A stretch of DNA of 23,910 nucleotides from Hawksworthiomyces lignivorus (taxonomy: Eukaryota; Ascomycota; Sordariomycetes; Ophiostomatales; Ophiostomataceae). The translations under genes and the position numbers were made by a program. The notes under the pieces were generated by a model that worked only from the letters and a program-made list of their open reading frames with translations, was not told the DNA's origin and ran no database searches. Of the stretch, positions 1-7,906 are shown one piece after another; the stretch's first letter is position 1, and the number at the start of each line of letters is the position of its first letter. The stretch covers positions 1-23,910 of the forward strand of contig NTMA01000170.1 of NCBI GenBank assembly GCA_002917075.1, written 5' to 3'.

Positions 1-175
1 TAGGTTCGGATTCACCGGCCGAAATATATGAATCAGAATCCATTATAAATAAAGTTATAACAGTAAATAATTGGTAATAATAGTAAATAGTTTGTTATAA
101 TGATTTAATAAATTTAAAAAAAACTTAAAGTTTGAATTAAAATTTTAATTAAAGACATAAATAGATATTTATACT

Positions 176-545
176 TTTAAAATTATTTCTAAAACCTTCT
201 AGAAATAGTTATTAATAATAACTATAGTTATTTCTAAAACCTTCTAGAAATAATTATTAATAATAACTATAGTTATTTCTAGAAGGTTCTAGAAATAATT
301 ATTAATAATAACTATAGTTACTTCTAAAAGGTTCTAGAAATAATTATTAATAATAACTATAATTACTTCTAGAAGGTTCTAGAAATAATTATTAATAATA
401 ACTATAGTTACTTCTAGAAGGTTCTAGAAATAATTATTAATAATAACTATAATTATCTTTAAAAGGTTTTAGAAATAATTATTAATAATAATCATAAATA
501 TTTTTAAAAGGTTCTAGAAATAGTTATTATTAATAGTTATAATCA
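176..545. repeat. 45-bp minisatellite, about 8 tandem copies
   Basis: The motif TTCTAGAAAT, or a one- to two-base variant, recurs with a constant 45-bp step: its TTCT starts at 197, 242, 287, 332, 377, 422, 467 (as TTTT) and 512. Each unit holds two self-complementary parts, TTCTAGAA and a TATTAATAATA-type core, so single strands could fold. The first two units read CCTTCTAGA where later ones read GGTTCTAGA, and the last two are the most eroded. Only about one and a half degenerate units are found at the matching place of the second repeat copy (about 3275-3345), so the array seems to have expanded in this copy. Confidence 0.9.
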
Positions 546-619
546 TAAATATTTTTAATTTAAAATATCTTATACTAAAATTAATTATTAAAATTAATTT
601 TAATATACTAGAATTAATT

Positions 620-798
620 TAATTTTGGGCCATACTAATACTAAAATTAATTTTAGTATTTTGAAAAATTAAAATTAGTACGAAGCCATACTAAAATTAA
701 TTTTAATATACTAAAATTAGTATGAGGCTATACTAATACTAAAAATTAAAATTAATTTTAGTATATACTAAAATTAAGAAATTAATTTCCCAACCCTG
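620..798 (+). mobile_element. MITE-like inverted-repeat sequence, copy A (degenerate)
   Basis: The stretch is built of palindromic pieces around ACTAAAATTAATTTTAGT and ends with AATTTCCCAACCCTG at 784-798. Bases 756-794 match the reverse complement of 5227-5265 in 38 of 39 positions, and the homology continues more weakly inward (ATACTAATACTAA). It is therefore a relative of the short element at 5227-5325 in opposite orientation. The left boundary cannot be fixed because the left terminal repeat is not recognisable, probably through point mutation. It could be a non-autonomous Tc1/mariner-like MITE or terminal remnants of a larger element. Confidence 0.55.
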
Positions 799-1339
799 AT
801 TAAGACTATTAAATCTTTATACATTTTTTAAATATATAATAAAGCCTTTGGTATAACTTCGTAAATTTGGGTCTGTAATTTCGTTGAAGGTATTACAAAT
901 ACCTGTTAAATAAGTAAAAAGTGTTTAATAATATTCTATTCGTTAGATGATAAAAAATCGTTTAAGATATATCGTTTGTTGTATTTTTATATACGTAAAT
1001 TAAAGGTTTTTTAAATAATGAAAACGAAAAATTATATTGAACGTTGAATTCCATCGTATAAGATTATTTATAATGTAAATAATTAGTATTAATTAATAAA
1101 TAAATAATATAATTTGAATACTATAATAACTTATCTAATGAAATAATACGTTCTTTAAAATTATTACTTAAATCGTCTTCTCGAATACCAATCTAAACAC
1201 ATTATTTTAATAATTCATAATTTTCGTGACTATACTTTGTAATAGTAATAATTCGACGAGTTCGATTAATGATGTCTAGTAACAATTAATATTAATAATT
1301 TAAAAAAATGTAAAAAAATTTAATAACTTATTATTATTA

Positions 1340-1344
1340 TTTTC
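1340..1344. repeat. Left target-site duplication of the solo LTR
   Basis: TTTTC directly precedes the TG end of the LTR and is identical to 1932-1936 after its CA end. Confidence 0.85.
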
Positions 1345-1518
1345 TGTTAAACCGAACACTGTATTGTTACGGTGGATTCTTGGACCTACTGTTTACATAA
1401 ACATCACTGTTATATAGGTTGAATATTTCTGAGCAGGAAGGTATAACTTACTAGTTAGTAGGTTAGAATCTAGCCTAGTTATGACCTAAAATAGTATAGA
1501 GTAGTTGGAAGAGCTACC

Positions 1519-1568
1519 TACCCTCGACGGTTGCTTACCCTCGACGGCTGCTTACCCTCGAGGGCGCT
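1519..1568. repeat. Three tandem 17-bp units inside the LTR
   Basis: TACCCTCGACGGTTGCT, TACCCTCGACGGCTGCT and TACCCTCGAGGGCGCT follow each other at 1519, 1536 and 1553. Short tandem units in LTRs often lie in the promoter part, but no such role is shown here. Confidence 0.85.
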
Positions 1569-1827
1569 TTGGTGTGGACCGTTGGGCAGACAGAGGGTAT
1601 TGTCATAGTGGTGAGTCGATTTTTGATTTTTCCTATACAAAATCAATTTTGCGGAAAAATCATTTCGTGAGCACCCTGGCCTTTTCCGAAGCTCTGAGTG
1701 CCAAGACGACGGTAGGACTGTGAGAAGTAGAAAATTCTCTTCTCAACAGTCCCACATTGGTCCCTATAGCTATACTGGTTGGTTAGTTATTGAATTTAAA
1801 AGTTTGGTGTCAAATTAGACTATATTA

Positions 1828-1846
1828 CAGGGCCTTACAGGCCCTG
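1828..1846. repeat. GC-rich hairpin inside the LTR
   Basis: CAGGGCC at 1828-1834 pairs with GGCCCTG at 1840-1846 across a 5-base TTACA loop. It may be a structured part of the element RNA; this is not established. Confidence 0.6.
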
Positions 1847-1931
1847 CATGCCCCACAAGGCCCCAGTCAATTAGTGCTTACTCTGCTGTGACCTGTTGCT
1901 CTACAGTGCGGTGAGGTGCTGTAGCTCAACA

Positions 1932-1936
1932 TTTTC
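1932..1936. repeat. Right target-site duplication of the solo LTR
   Basis: TTTTC directly follows the CA end of the LTR; the uninterrupted copy near 3740 has this pentamer only once. Confidence 0.85.
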
Positions 1937-3343
1937 ATTATTTTTTATTATTCTTAGTTGATAAAAATAAATATTTATTAATGATATCTCATACAACTAA
2001 ATTAATAATATATATAATACATTTAATATTATTTTTAAAATTGGTATTTAAATAATCGTAATATTCGTTTTCAAATTCATCTATAAAAATATTATAATTT
2101 CACGTATTATCTCGTACAATACTAAATGATAAGTTAATTAATATACTTTAACGTAATTGATTATAATTATTTAGTTAATTTACTTCATTATACTTGAAAA
2201 TTGTGGTAAAGGATAAATTTGTAAAATTTTATTAAATTCTTTATAAATATATTGACCAATGTATATATATATAGATGTTAATTCATTAAAACCTATAATA
2301 ATTATTAATAAGATAATAATATATATATAGATATATATATAATTAAAAAAATACCAATTAATTAATTAATTAATTTAAGATTATTATTAATATATACAAG
2401 TATAATATTTATATAATCCGTTTATATATTCGAAGTGTATTTATCGAAAGTAATTGAAAATTTACTAAAACTTTTAACGTTTTTTTAATTTATAATTAGA
2501 TATTATAAGGGTCTCATTATATATATTATTTAAAATAGTTTTCATTTTATATCGATTAATAATAACGTATTACTAATAATTATTAATTTATTAAATCTTT
2601 TAACAAATTAAAGTCTAATACGTTAAATGACAAATCATTTTTAATAATAAAATTAAAAACTTTATTATAGATCTCATATTCGTTAAAAGATTTAATAATT
2701 ATATTAGTTCGGATTCGTTTTCTTGATTATGAATTAAAAACCGCAGATGGTGTATTATTAATTAAATCATTTTCTAAGTTAAATAATTAATATATATTAT
2801 AAAATTATAATTAATAAAATTATTTAATTTAAATCAATATAATTTACTTTTGGTTAAAATGTTTTTGATTATTGATTATAAGTTATTGTAGGTTATTATT
2901 TTTATAATGTTATACTTGGTTTGAACTTTAGAAAGGTAGTAATATATCGGCTTTTTTATTACTACAACTAATTATTATTAATTATAAATCTTTAAATAAA
3001 ATAATTAATAATTAATAAATCATCAAAATAATTTATAATATTAACCTCGTACATTTAATTAAAAACTTTTCGTTTCTTATTTTGATTAGAAGGTAACAGT
3101 TTTCTTATAATAAGTTGATTTTTAATTATATATATCGAAGATTCAAAATTATCTACAATAAATAGTTAATAATCATAGTTAATTTTAATAACTTCAAAAT
3201 TAAAAAATTCTTAAAAATTAAATTTAAAATCTAATTGGGAATATAAAGAGATATTTATAATTTTAAAATTATTTGTAATTGATTCTAGAATACCTAAGAA
3301 ATTGTTATTATTATTAATTAATAATAGTTATAGTTGATTCTAA

Positions 3344-4085
3344 AATAATAAAACCTTTAGTATAGATTTATAAAATTCGACCTATAATTTCGTTAGAAAC
3401 ATTACAAATACTTGTAAAATAAATAAAAAAAGTATTTGATAGTGTTTTAGTCATTAAATGTTAAAAGAATTCATTTGATATATATTTTTAGTTATATTTT
3501 TATATATATAAATTAAAGATTCTTTAAATAATATTACTAATTTTTAAATAAATATTAACTTATGTAATTAAATAAATAATATAGTTTAAAAATTATTAAT
3601 TGTAATAATTAGAAATTTATAATAACTTAGTAAACAGAATAATACATTTTTTAAAACTATTACTTAAGTTACCTTTTTGAATAACAATTTACACACTTTC
3701 TTTTAAATAATTAAAATTTAATAACTTACTATTGTTATTTTCATTATTATTTTATTATTTATTAATAAAAATAAAATATTATTATTAATATCTTGTATAA
3801 TTAAATTGATAATATATATAATACATTTAATATGGTTTTTAAAATCGATATTTAAATAATTATAATATTCGTTTTTAAATTCATTTATAAAAATATTATT
3901 ATTTAACGTATTATTTTATATAATATAACATTATAAGTTAAGTAATATTTATTAAGTAATTAAATATATTTATTTATTTATTTATTTAATTTACCTTATT
4001 ATATTTTAAAATCATAATCAAAATTAAATTTCTAAAATCTTATTAAATTCTTTGTAAATATATTTATTGATCAATATATACAAAA
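3344..4085. repeat. Old dispersed repeat, copy 2 (uninterrupted)
   Basis: This is the second, direct-orientation copy of the repeat at 838-2275. It lacks the LTR insertion, giving the empty target site near 3740, and has only about one and a half minisatellite units to its left. Differences from copy 1 are rich in G/A and C/T changes. The 2276-3230 stretch between the copies is also very AT-rich and shows no recognisable gene. Confidence 0.65.
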
Positions 4086-5220
4086 CTTAAAAACTTTAAA
4101 ATTTATGTAAAAAATATAATAAGAATAAAATTAATAATAAAAATACAATTTAAAAATTAAGAAAATTAAAAAAATTTAAATAATAATTATATTTTATATT
4201 TAATAATATTTTATTACATATATTTAAAAATATTAAGAAGTTAATTTTCAATAAAGAACTTGATTTATAATTCAATAATATATTATAAAAAAGATAAAAG
4301 AATTTAAAATAAATCTTAAATATATTTTAATAAATAATTTAAATTTTTACGTACAAATAATTTTATTAAAATTATATATATTTTTAAAATATTATTATAA
4401 TTTTTTTTATATTTTATTGTTTTAAAGTTAATTTTTTTTAAAATAAATAATTATTATAAGTTTTTATTAAAATAATTAATTATTTAATAATTTTATTATA
4501 TTAATTAATTTATAGTTTAAAATTATATATATATAAAATTAAAGAGTTATATTTTTTAAAGATATTTTTAATTATTAATATAATAAACTTTTTCAATATT
4601 CATTAATATTTATTATACTTTTTATGAAAGATAACTTTTTAAATTTAAGATTTTCTTAAAAAAATATTTCTATAAACTAGATATTATTTAAAATAGAAGT
4701 ATTCTTATAAATAAAGAATTCTTACAATAGAAAATATTTCTATAAATTAAGAATTCTTTTAAAAAAAATATTTTTCAACCAAAATTTTTTAGAGGAAAGG
4801 ATTTTTATTAAACGGAATTATTATATTATAGAAAAACTATTTAAAAAAATTATTATTATACCAAGTAAAAAATAAAATAAAATTATAAGTCTAAAATGTT
4901 ATTAATTTTATTTATTATTATTATTATAAATTTTTTTAAAACTATAAAGAATGTATAAAACGAATAACTTTTATTAATATTTTAATTTAATTTTTTTATT
5001 AAAGTAATATATAATAATTATTTAATAAAGAACCTAATATTTTAATATTTTAGTATTTAATTTTTTATATTAATAAATATAAGAATTTTTAAAAAAATAT
5101 AATAGAAGTATATATTTTAATAAAATTATAACTATTAAAATAATTAATTACTTTTAACGTTAAATGTTGAAAACTTTTTATATTAAGGTTTATTATATAG
5201 TGAATTCGTTTATATAATTA
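4086..5220. other. Extreme AT stretch, nothing recognisable
   Basis: G and C are almost absent, and I see no reading frame, tandem array or terminal repeat. It is the most strongly eroded part of the block and would be expected to be heterochromatic. Confidence 0.7.
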
Positions 5221-5226
5221 CCCAAA

Positions 5227-5325
5227 GTTGGGAAATTAATTTCTTGATTTTAGTATATACTAAAATTGATTAAATTAGTATTAGTATGGCTTTTCATTAA
5301 TTTTAGTTACTAATTTCCAACCCTG
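5227..5325 (-). mobile_element. MITE-like short inverted-repeat element, copy B (about 99 bp)
   Basis: The element starts GTTGGGAAATTA and ends TAATTTCCAACCCTG, which are imperfect inverted terminal repeats. It is followed by TA, which would suit a Tc1/mariner-type TA target, and TAATTAC occurs on both sides. There is no coding capacity. It is in opposite orientation to copy A near 620-798, and the two share a 39-bp stretch with one mismatch. The parent transposase gene is not in the window, and the left boundary (AAAGTTGGG) seems altered by mutation. Confidence 0.6.
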
Positions 5326-5530
5326 TAATTACTTTAGAGTTCTAAGCACGCGAAACGTTAAAGTACTAACTGGTTTTACGTTGTAGGTATATATTTTTAA
5401 TTAATATAATTTAAAATTACTTAAAATTATTATTTCTAGTAAGTATTTAATTAATAAATGTATTCTTGAATTTATTTAGAATATTAATATTAAGATTTTC
5501 TGTATTAGCTTAGCTTTAACCTTATACTAC

Positions 5531-5830
5531 CTAGGTGTATTTACTGTTATATTGTCGCGCAGCATTCTGAATATCTTTATACTTCAGAGTATAGGCGCTG
5601 TGAAAAGCGAGTAAAATATAAACAACAACGGTTATAGGAAACCCAGAGAGACCATTCCACAGCTTCTTTACTTAAGGGCGAAGTGCATATAAAGGATTCT
5701 TTTTTCTATACTCCGAAACTCCTCACCAGTAAAACCTATAAAAAGGGGTGTTAAGGGAGAAAAAAGGGGCTCCCTAGAACACCAGATAGCTTCAGGCTCG
5801 TCGCATTCCTTAAGTAAAACCTATAGATGT
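5531..5830. other. Transition zone and 3' flank of the TAF8 gene
   Basis: Normal base composition returns here. No gene is visible. The stretch holds an 11-bp perfect inverted repeat, TTTACTTAAGG at 5667-5677 and CCTTAAGTAAA at 5808-5818, enclosing a stronger hairpin at 5747-5783. The TAF8 3' untranslated region should lie here. Confidence 0.5.
5747..5783. repeat. Stable hairpin downstream of TAF8
   Basis: GGTGTTAAGGGAG at 5747-5759 faces CTCCCTAGAACACC at 5770-5783: two stems of 5 and 6 pairs split by a small internal loop, with a 10-base A-rich apical loop. It lies 48 bp beyond the TAF8 stop codon on the transcribed side, so it may be part of the 3' UTR. It could instead be a relic of a small palindromic element. 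Confidence 0.5.
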
Positions 5831-7489
5831 CTAAATGACCTTTCTAGTCTTTCGTGGAATTTCCTTTCGGTGAAACATCTTCTCAGAATTCACCATCATA
5901 CTCTGGTCGGCTATCTCCTCACGAAGCAATGAATTGTTATTGGCGGACTCTGATTGAGGCTCCGCACCAGCCCCGTTTACTTCAACAATTAATTCCCGCA
6001 TCGCCGCCTCCCACAGCGCATACCGTTGCTTGTTCAGCGAGTTGCGGTCCGATGACGCCCGTACCTCCTTGAGTTTGTTAACCTTGCTAGCGCGCATTAG
6101 CCCGCGTAGAGCTTCTTCAGCCTGTTTAGCTTCAACAGCCGCGGCCTCACGGATGCGCTTTGTGTCGCGGCCAAGATGATCTTCAGGTATAGTTGGAGGA
6201 TTTCCCTCGTTGATTTCATCTTGGGCCAGGAATGATCCATCCTCGTATCGCATGCCGCTTCCGTGAATAGTAACAGCGTCAACGTCTATAGGTGTGTGGC
6301 GGTACGTATGGATGCTAGGAAAGTCGGGAAAACCGCTAGGGATATATGGCTTGTTGTCTTTCTCGACCTTGCCGCTGAGCTGACTGCTGAGTAGGGGAAG
6401 ATCTCCATATGCATCTCCAGCTAGCATTTGGTGCTGGAATGCATGGCCAACCGGTGGGTCGGCGTCCTCCTGGGTCCGTTTTGGTCGATGAACAGGGTTG
6501 CGAAGATGCGGCCGTAGCATAGAAGTGCCGATGTTGAAACGGGCGAGTGACACATCAAAATCTAGAGGGATCGGCTGTGTGCGGCGGCTGGCAAACGTAA
6601 ATCGAGAAACGTCTTCGACAAGGGAATGAAGATCTAGCAATTTTTTTTCCAACAGTTAGTGACTGACAATAAAAAGACTAACGTCACTGTAGAACCCACA
6701 TGTTTCTGTAACGAGCAAGAAACTCTCCAATGCTTCATTAGTCGCGGAAGAAAAGCCAACGTGACCAAGGGCGAGGACGAGTGCACGTCGTAGCCCAATG
6801 CGAGCTTGTTCGTCTGCTGAAAGCGCCTTCTGCCGTCGCATCTGACCCTGTGCATCTTTCAGCTTATTTTCGCACTGCTCCCGCAACCTCTTGAGCTTTT
6901 GTGGTGGTCGTAACTTGAGGTTGGGTATTGGTGGCTTTAGGAGCACAGTCTCGCATAGTAGAGGCTTTTCAAGGTGTGCTTGATCATGCGACCGTAGCTC
7001 CGGTAGCATTTTTTCTTCCTTGGATTGGCGCTTCTTTTCATTCTTGCTATTTATAAAATTGTCGCTCATCTCAGTTGCATCCATCACCCTAGCGACCACC
7101 TCCAGTCCTTCCTGCTTTACTTTTGTAGTCGTGGCCAATGTGCGAGGTTGAATGTTCTTGTGCCCGTCCTCATCGATATCCTCACCCACTGGTCCACTTC
7201 TATCGGAATCGAAATGTGGCAAGTCGGTCATTTCAGTATCTCCTTGTATTCTATGTGTCGTAGAAGATGTACTATGCGAACTTGGTTTGTGTACGTGGCT
7301 GCTATCAGAGTCATCAGGAAATGCATATGGATCCATATTGGTCACATTTGGTTTCGGCGACGCAGGTTGAGGTCGTTTGCTGATAGATGGCACGCTTTCA
7401 TCACCTATCCGTCTTCTTGTCGACTCGTTGTCTTCGCCAGTCAGCAGAGATCGTTTGCGAATGGATGGCGAAGCGTTCTCCCCTATCAT
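5831..7489 (-). CDS. TAF8: TFIID subunit TAF8 (histone-fold and TAF8 C-terminal domains)
   Basis: Exons 7489-6700 and 6633-5831 encode 530 aa. TAF8 is a subunit of the general transcription factor TFIID in the nucleus; through its histone fold it pairs with TAF10. Residues 1-225 are polar, low-complexity and probably disordered, with KR-rich patches. A bromo_TP-type histone fold follows at about 230-310 (RRALVLALGHVGF...). The TAF8 C-terminal motif is at 359-379 (YIPSGFPDFPSIHTYRHTP), the strongest identifier, and a charged tail follows. The 66-bp intron (6634-6699) lies inside the histone fold; it has donor GTGGGT, branch CACTAAC and acceptor GCTAG, and splicing in phase 1 restores ETYLHSLVEDV. 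A GTGACG donor would also keep phase but breaks the helix spacing. The start is ATG at 7489; 417 bp separate it from the next gene upstream. Confidence 0.85.
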
Positions 7490-7906
7490 CGCCCGGTAGC
7501 ACTACCTCTCCGTTTTCCACTCTTGCAACACTTTCAGTCGATCATTAATGATTTGTGGAGATAGTGCCACCGCTATTTTATCGAAAAAAAAAAGCACCTT
7601 CGATTATGTGAGGGTTTCGTAAACCGTTCAAAAGTATTGCTGGTAGTTCGATTGTTATTTATTCTAGCCGTGTGTTTGTGTAAAGGTTGAAGTAATGGGT
7701 TGAATGCGCTACGATTGAACTTGACGTGACGTGCAGATCAGTGAACTAACCTGCTCTGCCAGTATGGTCCGTGCAAGGTTGGGTCCACTTTCGCAGGCAA
7801 GCAGTTATTAAATTCCACCTCGTCCTCACATTAAATCGGACACAGAGAGCTCTTGCTATTCACGCATTCAAAAATTCAGAAATATATAATCCTATTTAAT
7901 GCAATG
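7490..7906. other. Intergenic region: TAF8 promoter and CorA-like gene 3' end
   Basis: No gene is visible. It must contain the promoter of the minus-strand TAF8 gene and the 3' end of the CorA-like transcript. I see no clear TATA box. Confidence 0.4.

Larger units (their letters stand above)
1345..1931. mobile_element. Solo LTR of an LTR retrotransposon (587 bp)
   Basis: The element begins TGTTAAACC and ends CTCAACA, the short inverted TG...CA termini of LTRs. It is flanked by a perfect 5-bp duplication, TTTTC, at 1340-1344 and 1932-1936. The related repeat at 3344-4085 has the uninterrupted site TTATTTTCATTATT near 3740, which works as an empty allele. Its composition is much less AT-rich than the surroundings. 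Inside are three tandem 17-bp units (1519-1568), a GC-rich hairpin (1828-1846) and an imperfect inverted repeat near 1712-1752. No internal retrotransposon region is attached, so it most likely arose by LTR-LTR recombination. The superfamily cannot be told, since both copia and gypsy elements give 5-bp duplications. A 72-codon open frame at 1505-1723 inside it is not convincing as a gene. Confidence 0.85.
838..2275. repeat. Old dispersed repeat, copy 1 (interrupted by solo LTR)
   Basis: Bases 838-1344 and 1932-2275 align in order with 3344-4085. Anchors are AAACCTTTAGTATAG-like at 838, TTATATTTTTATATA-like near 985, AATAATATATATAATACATTT near 2005 and AAATTCTTTATAAATATAT near 2235. Many differences are G/A or C/T changes. 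Copy 1 carries the solo LTR at 1345-1931 and about 80 bp near 1220-1300 that copy 2 lacks. Homology also extends to the left, to about 150, into the minisatellite. The family is not recognisable; it could be the long repeats of a retroelement or simply a duplicated transposon. Confidence 0.7.
1..5530. other. AT-rich, RIP-like degraded repeat block without genes
   Basis: Almost all of this stretch is A and T; for example 4141-4200 has 2 G/C bases in 60. Stop codons fill all frames and no open reading frame reaches 75 codons. The only interruption of near-normal composition is the solo LTR at 1345-1931. Repeated segments within the block differ mostly by G/A and C/T changes, as expected from repeat-induced point mutation of duplicated DNA in filamentous ascomycetes. 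Composition returns to normal over about 5,480-5,560. The block reaches the left window edge, so its full size is unknown. A mobile-element graveyard is the simplest reading. Part of a centromere or a subtelomere is possible, but no telomeric TTAGGG array is visible. Confidence 0.85.

Noticed and set aside
1..200. Telomere or subtelomere end
   Set aside because: No TTAGGG/CCCTAA array is present at the window edge.
176..545. CRISPR-like array from the regular 45-bp repeats
   Set aside because: There are no unique spacers; units abut directly, and the genome is eukaryotic. It is a minisatellite.
1240..1290. tRNA-like GAGTTCGATTAAT motif
   Set aside because: No matching acceptor or D arms around it; it is part of the degraded repeat.
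1505..1723. 72-codon open frame inside the solo LTR
   Set aside because: It runs through the 17-bp tandem units and LTR control-like sequence, lacks an ATG at 1505 and resembles no protein.
7025..7564. 179-codon plus-strand open frame
   Set aside because: Antisense shadow of the TAF8 first exon with Arg/Ile-rich, non-protein-like content.
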